From NCBI RefSeq assembly GCF_014641735.1, contig NZ_BMIH01000003.1, positions 310,001-374,000 on the forward strand: a stretch of DNA of 64,000 nucleotides, given 5' to 3'. Of the stretch, positions 46,531-56,426 are shown in pieces. How positions within the stretch are numbered: position 1 is the first letter of the stretch; each line of letters begins with the position of its first letter. Both the position numbers and the translations under genes were made by a program. The notes below the pieces were generated by a model. It was not told the DNA's origin and ran no database searches. It saw only the letters and a list, made by a program, of their open reading frames with translations. This DNA comes from Sphingomonas metalli. Lineage in GTDB: Bacteria > Pseudomonadota > Alphaproteobacteria > Sphingomonadales > Sphingomonadaceae.

Positions 46531-47966
46531 CAGATCGCGTCCTCCACGGTTAATTTGGTCAGCGGCCGCACGGCCTGTTCGCCGATCGGCAGCGGATCGA
46601 TCGTCTTGCCGCCCGTATCGATGTTGAGGCTCTCGAACCGGCGCGCACTGGTCAGCACCTGGCTTTCGAGACTGCCGACAAAGGCATTATAGGCGCCCAT
46701 CGCCGTATCGAGATTGCGCCCCAGCCGCGACACATGGCTGCCCATCGTCGCCAGCCGCTGGTACAATTCCTTCCCCAAGGCCCCGATCGCGCGGGCCTCG
46801 CTTGCCAGCTTCTCCTGCCGCCATACCGCCGCGACGGTGCGGGCGATCGCGATCAGGTTGGTCGGCGTCGCGAGCAGGACGCGCTTGTCGAAGGCGAAGT
46901 CCCACAAGGTTGGATCATGCTCCAGCGCGGCGGAGAGGAAATGCTCGCCGGGAACGAACATCACGACATATTCGGGCGTGTCGTCGAACTGCGCCCAATA
47001 GGCCTTGTTGCCGAGCCCGTTGACATGCGCCTTCATCGACTGGACGTGCGCGATCAGCGCTGCCTGGCGCTCGCCCTCGTCGACCGCGCCGAACGCGTCC
47101 TGATAGGCGTTGAGCGATACCTTGGCGTCGATGATCAGCGACTTGCCGCCCGGCACGCGGACGATGGCGTCGGGGCGCAGTCGCCCGCCCTCCCCGTCCG
47201 CGACGCTGACCTCCATCATGAAGTCGGTATGTTCGGCCAGACCGCAGCTTTCGAGCACGTTGCGCAGCTGCTGCTCGCCCCAGCGGCCCCGCGCCTTGGG
47301 GGCGTTGCGCAGCGCGTTGACCAGCTTGGCCGCCTCGCTGCGCACCGTCTCCTGTCCGACCCGCATCGATTCCATCAGGCCGGTCAGGTTGCCGAAGGCA
47401 TCGCGCCGCTCCGCCTCGACCTTGGTCACCGTCTCCTCATAGCGTTGCAGCCGGTCGTGCACCGGCTGGAGCAGCGCGGCGAGGCGCTGGCCCTGCAGCT
47501 GCTCCGATTCGGTGAAGCGCTGCTGCGCGCGTTCGAGGAAGCGGGTCTGCGCCGTCTCCAGCGCCTTCACCGCCGCCGCGCCAAACTGGGCGTTCATCGC
47601 CTCCTTGAACTCGGTCAGCTGGCGCAGCGTCTCGGCATGGGCGGCCTGCCGCTCCTCGGACTGGGCGCGGAGCGAGGCGAGGTCCTGCATCGCGGTGCGG
47701 GCGTGGTGCAGCTGGCGCTGCGCCTCCTCATGCGCGGCCTGCCGCTCCGCCGCCTGCGCGCGCAGGCTGGCGAGCTCCTGCAACGCCTCGTTCCGCTCGC
47801 GCTCGACCGCATCGCGGGTCTGGCGGAGCAGCTCGGCATCGGCCGCCCGCGTCTGCGCCACGGCCAGATCGCTGGCGAGCGCGGCCGAGCGGCGGCCCGC
47901 GATCAGCCAGCCGGCGAGCAGGCCCAGCGCCAGGGCGAGCAGCGAAACGAGGATCCATTCGGTCAT
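46530..47966 (-). CDS. rmuC: DNA recombination protein RmuC
   Basis: 478 residues. A membrane helix (ILVSLLALALGLLAGWLIAG) is at the N-terminus, followed by a long coiled coil of Gln/Glu/Arg-rich helices (QAAERQAAHEEAQRQLHHAR-like repeats, about 60-230). The C-terminal RmuC nuclease-like domain has GRWGEQQLRNVLESCGL, IVRVPGGKSLIIDAKVSLNA and FVPGEHFLSAALE. RmuC is linked to limiting recombination between inverted repeats, which is notable in a genome full of palindromic elements; this link is inference. Confidence 0.93.
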   Translation of the reverse strand: MTEWILVSLLALALGLLAGWLIAGRRSAALASDLAVAQTRAADAELLRQTRDAVERERNEALQELASLRAQAAERQAAHEEAQRQLHHARTAMQDLASLRAQSEERQAAHAETLRQLTEFKEAMNAQFGAAAVKALETAQTRFLERAQQRFTESEQLQGQRLAALLQPVHDRLQRYEETVTKVEAERRDAFGNLTGLMESMRVGQETVRSEAAKLVNALRNAPKARGRWGEQQLRNVLESCGLAEHTDFMMEVSVADGEGGRLRPDAIVRVPGGKSLIIDAKVSLNAYQDAFGAVDEGERQAALIAHVQSMKAHVNGLGNKAYWAQFDDTPEYVVMFVPGEHFLSAALEHDPTLWDFAFDKRVLLATPTNLIAIARTVAAVWRQEKLASEARAIGALGKELYQRLATMGSHVSRLGRNLDTAMGAYNAFVGSLESQVLTSARRFESLNIDTGGKTIDPLPIGEQAVRPLTKLTVEDAI

Positions 47967-48063
47967 GCCGCGGAACGTAGCCGGAACGGCGGGGCGCGAA
48001 CAGATGCTTGCGATGAAATGTGGCGGGGGCGGTTGGATAGTGGGCAGGTTAGCCCATTACTCT

Positions 48064-48160
48064 CGTCATGCCGGGCTCGTCCCGGCATCCACCGTGCCGC
48101 GTGAACGCGGTCGGATGCGCGTGCGGAGGCGTGGACCCCGGAACACGTCCGGGGTGACGT
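48064..48160. repeat. Family C palindromic element
   Basis: CGTCATGCCGGGCTCGTCCC and GGACCCCGGAACACGTCCGG followed by GGTGACG are inverted halves. It lies between rmuC and def. Confidence 0.8.
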
Positions 48161-48204
48161 ATCGCTTTGGGAAAGGCGACCAAGCCAAGCCGCCCGCCCC
48201 AATA

Positions 48205-48729
48205 TCAGGCCGCGCGGCGGGCCTTGTTCAGCTTCTTCATCAGCATGTCCCGCTTCAGCCGCGAAATATGGTCGATGAACAGCACGCCGTCGCAATGGTC
48301 GATCTCATGCTGCATGCAGGTGGCGAGCAGGCCGGTCATCTCCTCCTCCTGCACCTGCCCCTCCGTATCGAGCCAGCGGACGCGGCAGGCGGAGGGGCGC
48401 TTCACCTCGGCATATTGTTCGGGGATCGAGAGGCAGCCCTCGTTGTAGCTCGACTGCTCATCCGACACCGACAGGATCTCGGGATTGATATAGGCGCGCG
48501 GGTTGCGGACGGGCTTGCCCTCCGCATCCTCCTCCTCCTGCAGGTCGATGACGACGACGCGCCTGTCCACCCCGACCTGGATCGCGGCGAGGCCGATGCC
48601 GTGCGCGGCATACATCGTCTCGGTCATGTCGGCGACGAGGGTGCGCACCGCATCGTCGACCGTCTCGACCGGCTGGGAGACGAGGCGGAGGCGGGGGTCG
48701 GGAACTTCGACGATGGGGAGTACGGCCAT
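48205..48729 (-). CDS. def: Peptide deformylase
   Basis: A 174-residue metal-dependent enzyme removing the N-formyl group from nascent proteins. All three motifs are present: GIGLAAIQVG, EGCLSIPEQ and QHEIDHCDGVLF (His-Glu-His metal site). It is functionally paired with fmt nearby, though on the opposite strand. It is followed on the minus strand by a repeat-filled gap. Confidence 0.96.
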   Translation of the reverse strand: MAVLPIVEVPDPRLRLVSQPVETVDDAVRTLVADMTETMYAAHGIGLAAIQVGVDRRVVVIDLQEEEDAEGKPVRNPRAYINPEILSVSDEQSSYNEGCLSIPEQYAEVKRPSACRVRWLDTEGQVQEEEMTGLLATCMQHEIDHCDGVLFIDHISRLKRDMLMKKLNKARRAA

Positions 48730-48767
48730 GGGCGGCAGCTATGCGCGCCGAAATGCGCCGTCAAGTT

Positions 48768-49364
48768 TCACGCCACAGGGCGGCGCGCGCGCAGCGCCTG
48801 CGCCAGCGTCCCCTCGTCCAGATAGTCGAGCTCCCCGCCCACCGGCAGGCCATGGGCGAGCTGGGTGAGGCGCACGGGGAAACGCTCGATCCGCTCGGCG
48901 AGATAATGGGCGGTGGTCTGCCCCTCCAGCGTCGCGTTCATCGCCAGCACCACCTCGTCCACCCCGCCGCCCTCGATCCGGCGGACCAGCGCCTCGATCG
49001 CGAGATCCTCGGGCCGGATGCCCTCCAGCGCCGACAGCCGCCCGCCGAGCACATGGAAGCGGCCGGGGAACAGCCGCGAGCGTTCGAGCGCCCACAGATC
49101 CGCCACCTCCTCCACCACGCACAGCGCGCGGGCATCGCGGCGCGGGTCGGCGCAGATCGCGCAGGGGTTGACGGTATCGACATTGCCGCAGGTGGCGCAG
49201 GTCTCCAGCCGCTCGTCCACCGCCTCCAGCGCGGCGCGGAGCGGCCCCAGCGCCGCCTCGCGCTTCTTGAGAAGGTGCAGCACCGCGCGCCGGGCCGAGC
49301 GCGGGCCGAGCCCGGGCAACCGGGCCAGCGCCTGGGTCAGCGCTTCGATTTCGGGGGATGCCAT
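48768..49364 (-). CDS. recR: Recombination mediator RecR
   Basis: A 198-residue protein of the RecFOR pathway. The helix-hairpin-helix [17 protein letters not shown] is at residues 16-32. The zinc finger CATCGN with CAIC follows, then the TOPRIM domain ([27 protein letters not shown]). The ATG at 49364 gives the normal length. It is divergent from fmt (52 bases between starts) and upstream of def on the same strand. Confidence 0.95.
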   Translation of the reverse strand: MASPEIEALTQALARLPGLGPRSARRAVLHLLKKREAALGPLRAALEAVDERLETCATCGNVDTVNPCAICADPRRDARALCVVEEVADLWALERSRLFPGRFHVLGGRLSALEGIRPEDLAIEALVRRIEGGGVDEVVLAMNATLEGQTTAHYLAERIERFPVRLTQLAHGLPVGGELDYLDEGTLAQALRARRPVA

Positions 49365-49416
49365 GGGGAACAGATAGGGGGTTGCGCGGGGGTGCGCCAG
49401 CGCGGAAGGGGGCGCG

Positions 49417-50508
49417 ATGCGGATCATCTTCATGGGAACGCCCGGCTTCGCGGTGCCGACGCTGGAGGCGCTGGTCGCGGCGGGGCATGACGTCGTCGCC
49501 GCCTACAGCCAGCCGCCCCGTCCCGGCGGCCGGCGCGGGCGCGAACTGGTGCCCTCCCCCGTCCAGCAGCGCGCCGAGGTGCTGGGCATCGCGGTGCGCA
49601 CCCCGGTGTCGCTGAAGGGGGCGGAGGAACAGGCGGCGTTCGCGGCGCTGGAGGCCGATGTGGCGGTGGTCGCCGCCTATGGCCTGATCCTGCCGCGCGC
49701 GGTGCTCGATGCGCCGCGCCATGGCTGCCTCAACGTCCATGGCTCGCTGCTGCCGCGCTGGCGGGGCGCCGCGCCGGTGCAGCGCGCGATCCTCGCCGGC
49801 GACGCGGAGACCGGCGTCGGGATCATGCAGATGGAGGCGGGCCTCGACACCGGGCCGGTGCGGCTCGAGGGGCGGACCGCCGTCGACGGCAAGACGGCGG
49901 GCGCGCTGACCGACGAACTCGCCACCATGGGCGCGGCGCTGATGGTGCGGGTGCTGGCCGATCTTGACGGCCACCCGCCGGTGCCGCAGCCGACGGACGG
50001 CGTCACCTATGCCGCGAAGATCGACAAGGCGGAGGCGCGGATCGACTTCGCGCAGGATGCCACGGCGGTCGAACGCCTGATCCGCGCGATGAACCCGGCG
50101 CCCGGCGCATGGTTCGAGGTGGCGGGCGAGCGGGTGAAGGTGCTGGCGGCGGAGGTCATCGCCTCCGACCGTCGCCCCAGCGAAGGCTGGGGCCTTGATG
50201 CGGAGGTCACGGCAGGCGCCACGGGAAATTCCGGCCTGCATCAGGCCTTCGCACATACCCCCGGTCATCCCCGCGGAGGCGAGGATCCAGACGCGTGGGA
50301 GCCTTCCGCATCCCTCGAAACGTCAGAGAATATGGATCCCCGCCTCCGCGGGGATGACAAGGCTGGTTTGGTCCTCGACGATCGCCTCACCATAGCCTGT
50401 CTGAACGGCGCGCTTCGACCGACGCTGGTGCAACGCGCCGGGCGCGGCGTGGCGAGTGCGGAGGAACTCCTCCGCGGCTTCCCCATTCCCGCAGGCACGC
50501 GGCTTTGA
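49417..50508 (+). CDS. fmt: Methionyl-tRNA formyltransferase, with in-frame repeat insertion
   Basis: Formylates initiator Met-t[23 protein letters not shown], and [18 protein letters not shown] with [10 protein letters not shown], are family motifs. Length is 363 residues, some 50-60 more than usual (about 300-315). The extra residues (about 252-314: RRPSEGWGL through [12 protein letters not shown]) are encoded by the family A half and family B element at 50169-50358. The insertion is in frame in a loop of the C-terminal OB-fold domain, between AAEVIAS and [18 protein letters not shown]. Everything after it is intact, including [18 protein letters not shown]. The stop overlaps truA by four bases. 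Confidence 0.94.
   Translation: MRIIFMGTPGFAVPTLEALVAAGHDVVAAYSQPPRPGGRRGRELVPSPVQQRAEVLGIAVRTPVSLKGAEEQAAFAALEADVAVVAAYGLILPRAVLDAPRHGCLNVHGSLLPRWRGAAPVQRAILAGDAETGVGIMQMEAGLDTGPVRLEGRTAVDGKTAGALTDELATMGAALMVRVLADLDGHPPVPQPTDGVTYAAKIDKAEARIDFAQDATAVERLIRAMNPAPGAWFEVAGERVKVLAAEVIASDRRPSEGWGLDAEVTAGATGNSGLHQAFAHTPGHPRGGEDPDAWEPSASLETSENMDPRLRGDDKAGLVLDDRLTIACLNGALRPTLVQRAGRGVASAEELLRGFPIPAGTRL
50169..50194. repeat. Family A half-element inside fmt
   Basis: CCGTCGCCCCAGCGAAGGCT followed by GGGGCC, identical in form to the left halves of the intergenic family A elements, here read as part of fmt codons. Confidence 0.85.
50263..50358. repeat. Family B element inside fmt (inverted relative to 8184-8280)
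   Basis: GGTCATCCCCGCGGAGGCGA at one end and CCCCGCCTCCGCGGGGATGA at the other; the centre CCAGACGCGTGGGAGCC followed by TTCCGCATC matches the reverse complement of the 8184 copy. It is a near full-length copy in coding sequence without breaking the frame. Confidence 0.88.
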
Positions 50509-51254
50509 CCCGCTTCGCGCTGACCGTGGAATATGACGGCCGCCCCTTCATGGGCTGGCAGCGGCAGGCGCATGGGCCGAGCGTGCAGCAGGCGCTCGAA
50601 GAGGCGGCGCAGGCGATCACGGGCGAAGCGGTGCAGGTCCACGCCGCGGGCCGCACCGATGCGGGTGTCCACGCGCTGGCGATGCGCGCGCATTGCGACA
50701 TCGCCAAGCCGATCGCGCCCTTCCGGCTGATGGAAGCCCTGAACGCCCGGCTGCGGCCGAACCCGGTCGCGGTGCTCGGCTGCGCGGTCGTGGCCGACGA
50801 CTGGCATGCGCGCTTCTCCTGCCTCGGACGCGCCTATGAATATCGCATCGTCAACCGCCGCGCGCCGCTGACCTTCGAGAAGGGGCTGGCCTGGCAGGTG
50901 CCCCAGCCGCTCGACACCGCAGCGATGGCGGAGGGCGCGGCGCAACTGGTGGGCCGGCACGACTTCACCACCTTCCGCTCGGCGCATTGCCAGGCGGACA
51001 GTCCGGTCCGCACCCTCGACCGGCTCGACGTGATCCGTGAGGGCGATCTGGTGGTGATCGAGGCGGCGGCGCGCTCCTTCCTCCATCATCAGGTCCGCTC
51101 GATGGTCGGCTGCCTCGCGCTGGTCGGCATGGGGCGCTGGACGCCGGGCGATCTGGCCGACGCGCTGGTGGCGGCGGACCGCACCCGGCTGGGTCTGAAC
51201 GCCCCGCCCGACGGGCTGTTCTTTACCGGCGCGACCTATCCCGTCAGCGGCTGA
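50505..51254 (+). CDS. truA: tRNA pseudouridine synthase TruA
   Basis: A 249-residue enzyme making pseudouridine at tRNA positions 38-40. The catalytic Asp52 is in [11 protein letters not shown]. The TTG at 50505 overlaps the fmt stop and is the only start that keeps the family opening (M)[34 protein letters not shown] is the late motif. Its 3-prime end overlaps the convergent RNA methyltransferase gene by 11 bases. Confidence 0.95.
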   Translation: MTRFALTVEYDGRPFMGWQRQAHGPSVQQALEEAAQAITGEAVQVHAAGRTDAGVHALAMRAHCDIAKPIAPFRLMEALNARLRPNPVAVLGCAVVADDWHARFSCLGRAYEYRIVNRRAPLTFEKGLAWQVPQPLDTAAMAEGAAQLVGRHDFTTFRSAHCQADSPVRTLDRLDVIREGDLVVIEAAARSFLHHQVRSMVGCLALVGMGRWTPGDLADALVAADRTRLGLNAPPDGLFFTGATYPVSG

Positions 51255-52416
51255 GCCGCGCCGCCAGCTCGACATGGGTCGACCAGCGGAACTGGCCGAC
51301 CGGCTGGATCCAGTCGATCCGCCAGCCCGCCGCCACCATCAGCTTCGCGTCGCGGGCAAAGCTGGCCGGGTTGCACGAGACATAGGCGATGCTGCCGACC
51401 GTGCAGGCGGCGAGCGCCTCCACCTGGTCGCGCGCGCCCGCGCGCGGCGGATCGAGCACGACCGCATCGAAGCGGTTGAGCTCGGCGATGGTGAGCGGCC
51501 GCCGGTAGAGGTCGCGGTGGTCGGCGAAGACCGGCCGCCCGCGCGCGTTGGCAGCGGCCTTCAGCGACAGGATCGCGTCGCGCGCGCCCTCCGCGGCATA
51601 GACCTTGGCCGGCAGCGCCAGCGCGAAGGTGCCGAGGCCGGAGAACAGGTCCGCGACCGTCCGCGCCGCGCCCACCGCCTCCCGCGCGGCGGCGACCAGC
51701 GCCGCCTCCCCCTCGCGCGTCGCTTGCAGGAACGCGCCGGGGGGCAGCGGCACCGGCACGTCGCCCAGCGTGATCGTGACCGGCTGCGGCTCCCACCGCG
51801 TCTCGGGACCGAGCCCGTCGTCGAGCGACAGCCGGGCGACGCCGTTCGCCTGACAGAAGCCGGTCAGCGCCTCGGCCGCCGCCAGCCCTTCCGGCGACCA
51901 GCCGCGGATCAGGATGTCCGGCCCCTGATCGGCCAGCGTTAGATGGACGTCGGCGCGGCGCTTCAGCCCTAGCCGCTGGAACAGCGACCGCAGCGGCGCG
52001 ATCAGCGCGAACAGCTCGGGCGCGAGGATATGGCATTCGCGCACGTCGACGAGCTGGTGGCTTCCCTCCACCGCAAAGCCGAGCAGGCCGCGTTCGGCAT
52101 GGAGCGTCGCGCGACGGCGCGTATCGGGCGGCGACAGCGCGGCGGCGCGGATCGGCGCGGCCAGCCCCTGCGCGTCCAGCGCGCTCGCGATCCGGTCGAC
52201 GCAGAAGGCGGCATAGCTCTCGTCGTCGAGATGCTGGAGCTGGCACCCGCCGCATTCCGGAAAGTGCCGGCACGGCGGGGTCCGGTGATGCGGCCCCGGC
52301 GTGATCGCGCCGTCCGCATCGATCAGGTCACCGGGCGCAGTGAAGGCGATATGGCGGCCGTCCCCGGTGACGCCGTCGCCGCGCGCCGCGACCCGCAGGA
52401 TCGGGCTCAGAGACAT
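51244..52416 (-). CDS. TrmA/RlmD-type RNA m5U methyltransferase
   Basis: 390 residues. The iron-sulfur cysteines [14 protein letters not shown], with a fourth in DVRECHIL, point to the [4Fe-4S]-containing RlmC/RlmD branch. The methyltransferase fold has [29 protein letters not shown], and the catalytic cysteine in [12 protein letters not shown]. It would make m5U in 23S rRNA or tRNA; the exact site is not decidable. Start at 52416 overlaps the nnr end by 10 bases. Confidence 0.9.
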   Translation of the reverse strand: MSLSPILRVAARGDGVTGDGRHIAFTAPGDLIDADGAITPGPHHRTPPCRHFPECGGCQLQHLDDESYAAFCVDRIASALDAQGLAAPIRAAALSPPDTRRRATLHAERGLLGFAVEGSHQLVDVRECHILAPELFALIAPLRSLFQRLGLKRRADVHLTLADQGPDILIRGWSPEGLAAAEALTGFCQANGVARLSLDDGLGPETRWEPQPVTITLGDVPVPLPPGAFLQATREGEAALVAAAREAVGAARTVADLFSGLGTFALALPAKVYAAEGARDAILSLKAAANARGRPVFADHRDLYRRPLTIAELNRFDAVVLDPPRAGARDQVEALAACTVGSIAYVSCNPASFARDAKLMVAAGWRIDWIQPVGQFRWSTHVELAARLSR

Positions 52417-53771
52417 TGCGCGATCGCCTGCGGCAGATGCGCGGCGAGATCGTCCGCGAGAAAGGCCGGCCCGGCGCGGCGCGCGGCCTCGCCATGCAGC
52501 CACACCCCGGCACAGGCCGCGGCGAAAGCGTCGGTCGGACCGGCGAGCCGTGCAGCGATGGTGCCGGCGAGGACGTCGCCCGTGCCCGCGGTCGAGAGCC
52601 ACGGGCTGCCGGTTTCGGACACGACGACGCGGCCGTCGGGACCGGCGATCACGGTGGCCGCGCCCTTCAGGACGACGATGGCGCGGGCGCTGGCAGCAGC
52701 GGCACGCGCCCGGTCGATACGGCTGCCGGACAGATCGCCGAACAGCGCGGCGAACTCGCCGTCATGCGGCGTCAGGATGGCGGGTGCCGTGCGGCCGGCC
52801 AGCGCTGCCGGATCGAGCAGATGGAGCGCATCCCCGTCCACCACCAGCGGGTGCGGCGCGGCGAGCACGGCGGACAGCTTCCCCCGCGCCGTCTCGTCCC
52901 GTCCAAGCCCCGGCCCGACCAGCACCGCGCCGATCCGCGCGTCATCCAGCGCGCCGTCTGCCCAGCGGCGGCGGACGACGGCATGGGGCAGGCGATCGGT
53001 CGCGCTGCCGAGCAGCAGGACATAGCCTGCCCCCGCCCGGCCCGCCGCCGTCACAGCGAGCGCCGCCGCACCCGGCATCGCCCCGGCGACGATCGCGACC
53101 ATGCCACGACTATATTTATGCGCCTCCGCCTTGGGCCGCGCGAGGCGCGGACGGCGCATCACGTGCGTATCGGCGTCCAGGCACAGACCGAGGTCGATCC
53201 ACCGCACCGCTCCGCAGAAACCGGCCGCCGGATGGAGGAGGTGGGCCGGCTTCAATGCGCCCAGCGCCAGCGTCACCGCGAAGGGCGGCACCGGGGAGAG
53301 GCACGCGCCGCTGTCGGTCTCGACGCCGCTCGGCAGGTCCACGGCGATGGCGAGCCGCGCCGCCCCGGCGAGCCGGACGAGCGTGTCCGCCTCCGCGACG
53401 GGGCGGGTCAGGCCGGTGCCGAACAGCGCATCGACCAGCACCGGCGCAGGCCGCGCTTCCGCCAGCGGCTCGACCGGCCCCGTCCAGCGCACCCGGGCGG
53501 CGCGGGCGAGGTCGGTGCGCGGCTCTGCCGATGCCGCGACCCTGACCGGCAGACCCGCCTCGGCGAGCAGACGCGCGGCGACATAGCCGTCACCGCCATT
53601 ATTGCCCGGCCCGCACAGGATCAGCACCTCGGCACCGGCCGCGAGACGATGGACCGCCGCGGCGATCCCTCCGCCCGCACGCTCCATCAGCGCGGCGAGG
53701 TCGCCATGCGCCGCCTCGGCAGCGCGCATCGCCGCGGCGGTCAGGACGGGGGTGCCGGATATCGGGAGCAT
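52407..53771 (-). CDS. nnr: Bifunctional NAD(P)H-hydrate repair enzyme Nnr
   Basis: 454 residues. The N-terminal YjeF_N epimerase has ILCGPGNNGGDGYVAARLL, and AIAVDLPSGVETD. The C-terminal ADP-dependent dehydratase has LTPHDGEFAALFGD, VVLKGAATVIAGP and STAGTGDVLAGTIAARL. It repairs hydrated NAD(P)H damage products. The start at 53771 gives the family opening; an upstream in-frame extension is not convincing. It is translationally coupled to the downstream RNA methyltransferase gene. Confidence 0.95.
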   Translation of the reverse strand: MLPISGTPVLTAAAMRAAEAAHGDLAALMERAGGGIAAAVHRLAAGAEVLILCGPGNNGGDGYVAARLLAEAGLPVRVAASAEPRTDLARAARVRWTGPVEPLAEARPAPVLVDALFGTGLTRPVAEADTLVRLAGAARLAIAVDLPSGVETDSGACLSPVPPFAVTLALGALKPAHLLHPAAGFCGAVRWIDLGLCLDADTHVMRRPRLARPKAEAHKYSRGMVAIVAGAMPGAAALAVTAAGRAGAGYVLLLGSATDRLPHAVVRRRWADGALDDARIGAVLVGPGLGRDETARGKLSAVLAAPHPLVVDGDALHLLDPAALAGRTAPAILTPHDGEFAALFGDLSGSRIDRARAAAASARAIVVLKGAATVIAGPDGRVVVSETGSPWLSTAGTGDVLAGTIAARLAGPTDAFAAACAGVWLHGEAARRAGPAFLADDLAAHLPQAIAQCL

Positions 53772-53847
53772 GGCGCAGGCCTTTGAACCGGCAGGCGGCG
53801 GCGTGTCAAAGGGCGGTGTGGGATTGCGGTCCACCTCTGCCACAGCC

Positions 53848-53888
53848 CGTCATCCCCGGGCAGGCGAGACCTCTGCGGAAGTCGCGAC
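53848..53888. repeat. Family A half-element
   Basis: CGTCATCCCCGGGCAGGCGA followed by GACCTCTGCGG, the left half only, at the start of a 382-base gap filled by repeats. Confidence 0.6.
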
Positions 53889-53904
53889 GGTGGCTCCTTC
53901 TGAT

Positions 53905-54001
53905 CGTCATCCCGGACCTGTTCCGGGATCCACGGTCCAGCAAGAATCAACGCCTGATACGCTTGCCGCGCGGTGGATGCCGGAACAAGTCCGGCATGAC
54001 G
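53905..54001. repeat. Family C palindromic element
   Basis: CGTCATCCCGGACCTGTTCC and GGATGCCGGAACAAGTCCGG followed by CATGACG are inverted halves. Confidence 0.82.
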
Positions 54002-54026
54002 CGGTCACTTTCGCATCAGCCCCGAC

Positions 54027-54110
54027 CGTCGCCCCAGCGAAGGCTGAGGCCGCAAGCCCCTCCTGCCCCGCGCTATCGCCGGAAGATCCCAGCCTTCGCT
54101 GGGATGACGA
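54027..54110. repeat. Family A palindromic element
   Basis: CGTCGCCCCAGCGAAGGCTG and GATCCCAGCCTTCGCTGGGA followed by TGACG, inverted. It ends 43 bases before the ilvD stop. I see no gene in the gap. Confidence 0.8.
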
Positions 54111-54153
54111 CGAGAAGCGCGCAAATGCCGGGCGAGGAGGCGCTTCCGCCCCC

Positions 54154-55884
54154 TCAAATATCCGCGTAGACGTGCCGCTCCGCCGCGGCGCCCGGATGCG
54201 TCACCGCGCCCGCCCAGGCCGGGCCGACATTCTGCGCATAGCGCCACAGCGCGCCCGACTGATAGTCGTTCACCCGCGGCTGCCAGCGGGACCGACGCTC
54301 GGCCAGGACCGCCTCGTCGACGAGCAGGTCGATCGTCCCCGCCTCGGCATCGATACGGATCGGGTCGCCGTCCTCGACCAGCGCGATCGGGCCGCCCTCG
54401 GCGGCTTCCGGTCCGACATGGCCGATGCAGAATCCGCGGGTTCCGCCCGAGAAGCGTCCGTCGGTGATCAGCGCCACCTTCTCCCCCATGCCGAGGCCAT
54501 AGAGCGCCGCGGTGGTGGACAGCATCTCGCGCATCCCCGGCCCGCCCTTCGGCCCCTCGTAGCGGATGATGATCACCTCGCCCTCCTGGATGCTGCGCGC
54601 CTCGACCGCGGCAAAGGCGTCTTCCTCGCAGTCGAAGCAGCGCGCCGGCCCCTCGAACTGGAGGCGATGCATCCCCGCGACCTTGACGATCGCGCCCTCT
54701 GGCGCCAGCGAGCCGCGCAGGCCGACGACGCCGCCTGTGGGCGTGATCGGCGTCTTCGCGTCGTAGATCACCTTCTGGTCGGGGTTCCACGTCACCTGGT
54801 CGATATTCTCGGCGAGCGTCCGCCCGGTCACCGTAAGGCAGTCGCCGTACAGCAATCCCTCGGCCAGCAGCGTCTTCATCAGCATGTAGATGCCGCCGGC
54901 CTCGTACATGTCCTTGGCCACATAGCGCCCGCCCGGCTTCAGGTCGGCGATATAGGGCGTGGTCTTGAAGATCTCGGCGACGTCGAACAGGTCGAAGCGG
55001 ATGCCCGCCTCATGCGCCATCGCCGGCAGGTGGAGCGCGCCGTTGGTCGAGCCGCCGGTCGCCGCGACGATCCGGGCGGCGTTGATGAACGCCTCGCGCG
55101 TGCAGATGTCGCGCGGGCGGATATTGGCGGCGATCAGCTCCATCACCTGCGCGCCCGCCGCGACCGCGATCTGCTCGCGGCTGCTATAGGGCGCGGGCAC
55201 CATGTTGCTGTTGGGCAGGCTGAGGCCGATCGCCTCGCCGACGCACGCCATGGTGTTGGCGGTGAACTGCCCGCCGCACGCGCCGTGCCCCGGACAGGCG
55301 ACCTTCTCCAGCGCATGGACCTCGCCGAGCGGGCAGGCGCCCGCGGCATACTTCCCGACCACCTCGAACACGTCGACCACGGTCACGTCGCGGTCGTGAT
55401 AGCGGCCGGGCAGGATCGACCCGCCATAGACGAAGATCGACGGCACGTTGAGCCGCAGCATCGCCATCATCATGCCGGGCAGCGACTTGTCGCACCCGGC
55501 AAAGCCGACCAGCGCGTCGTAGCAATGGCCGCGCACGCTGACCTCGATCGAATCGGCGATGATCTCGCGGCTGACCAGCGAGGACTTCATGCCCTGATGG
55601 CCCATGGCGATGCCGTCGGTGACGGTGATGGTGTTGAACCGCCGCGGCAGGCCGCCGCCCTGCACCACTCCGGCCTGCGCCGCATCCGCCTGCGCGTCGA
55701 GCGCGGTATTGCACGGCGCCGAATTGTTGCCGGCCGAGGCGAGCGCGACGAACGGCCGCGCGATCTCTTCCTCGCTGAGGCCCATGGCATAATAATAGCT
55801 GCGGTGCGGCGCACGCTCCGGCCCGACCGAGACATGGCGGCTGGGCAGGCGGGACTTGTCGAAACGGGATGCTGTATCGGTCAT
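54154..55884 (-). CDS. ilvD: Dihydroxy-acid dehydratase
   Basis: Dehydrates dihydroxy-acids in valine, isoleucine and leucine synthesis. The 576 residues keep the Fe-S cysteines: [19 protein letters not shown] and [33 protein letters not shown] lies near the C-terminus. It is monocistronic between two repeat-filled gaps; no other ilv gene is in the window and no leader peptide or attenuator is evident upstream. Confidence 0.96.
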   Translation of the reverse strand: MTDTASRFDKSRLPSRHVSVGPERAPHRSYYYAMGLSEEEIARPFVALASAGNNSAPCNTALDAQADAAQAGVVQGGGLPRRFNTITVTDGIAMGHQGMKSSLVSREIIADSIEVSVRGHCYDALVGFAGCDKSLPGMMMAMLRLNVPSIFVYGGSILPGRYHDRDVTVVDVFEVVGKYAAGACPLGEVHALEKVACPGHGACGGQFTANTMACVGEAIGLSLPNSNMVPAPYSSREQIAVAAGAQVMELIAANIRPRDICTREAFINAARIVAATGGSTNGALHLPAMAHEAGIRFDLFDVAEIFKTTPYIADLKPGGRYVAKDMYEAGGIYMLMKTLLAEGLLYGDCLTVTGRTLAENIDQVTWNPDQKVIYDAKTPITPTGGVVGLRGSLAPEGAIVKVAGMHRLQFEGPARCFDCEEDAFAAVEARSIQEGEVIIIRYEGPKGGPGMREMLSTTAALYGLGMGEKVALITDGRFSGGTRGFCIGHVGPEAAEGGPIALVEDGDPIRIDAEAGTIDLLVDEAVLAERRSRWQPRVNDYQSGALWRYAQNVGPAWAGAVTHPGAAAERHVYADI

Positions 55885-55944
55885 GATGGCGCCGCCTATG
55901 TCGCGGCAGGCGGGGTTCGCGCAAGCAAATTGCGTCGCGCGCTC

Positions 55945-56025
55945 CGTCGTCCCGGCGGAGGCCGGGATCTCTCGCGGCTATTGCACAGTCGATCGCGGAA
56001 GGCCCCAGCCTGCGCCGGGGCGACG
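55945..56025. repeat. Family A palindromic element
   Basis: CGTCGTCCCGGCGGAGGCCG and CCCCAGCCTGCGCCGGGGCG, inverted, between ilvD and the response regulator gene. Confidence 0.78.
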
Positions 56026-56062
56026 TGACGGCAAGGGGGCGTTCCCGGTCGCCCCCTGATCC

Positions 56063-56416
56063 TCAGAGCGACGCCAGCGCCTTCGCCACGCCGTCCATCG
56101 TGAACGGCTTCTGGAGCACCGGGCGATCGCGGAAGCGTTCGTCGACGCTGTCGTCGCTGCCGCCCGTCGCGAAGACGAAGGGGACGCCGGCATCGGCCAG
56201 CGCCTCGGCCACGGGGGTGCTCTTCTCGCCGCCCCGCAGGTTGAGGTCGAGGATCGCGGCGTCGATCCCGCCCTCCTGGACGCGCGCGAGCGCGCCGGCG
56301 ACGGTGTCGGCATTGCCGGCGACCCTGCGATCGAGCACCTCGAGGAAATCCTCGAGCATCATCGCGATCAGCGGCTCGTCCTCGACGATGAGAATGTTCT
56401 GCGGCGTCATCGCCAT
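56063..56416 (-). CDS. Single-domain response regulator
   Basis: A 117-residue receiver without an output domain. ILIVEDEPLIA holds the acidic pocket, the phosphoacceptor Asp lies in AAILDLNLRG, and LQKPFTMD has the conserved Lys. The LNLRGGEKSTPVAEAL pattern resembles receivers associated with HWE-type kinases rather than CpdR. It begins 10 bases after the cckA-like gene on the same strand and is probably co-transcribed. The start is the first of two close ATGs, with GAGG upstream. Confidence 0.85.
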   Translation of the reverse strand: MAMTPQNILIVEDEPLIAMMLEDFLEVLDRRVAGNADTVAGALARVQEGGIDAAILDLNLRGGEKSTPVAEALADAGVPFVFATGGSDDSVDERFRDRPVLQKPFTMDGVAKALASL

Positions 56417-56426
56417 CGCCTTTGCC

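Noticed and set aside
56063-56416. CpdR identity for the single-domain response regulator
   Set aside because: The sequence around the phosphorylation site (LDLNLRGGEK) differs from CpdR, so only the general call is kept.
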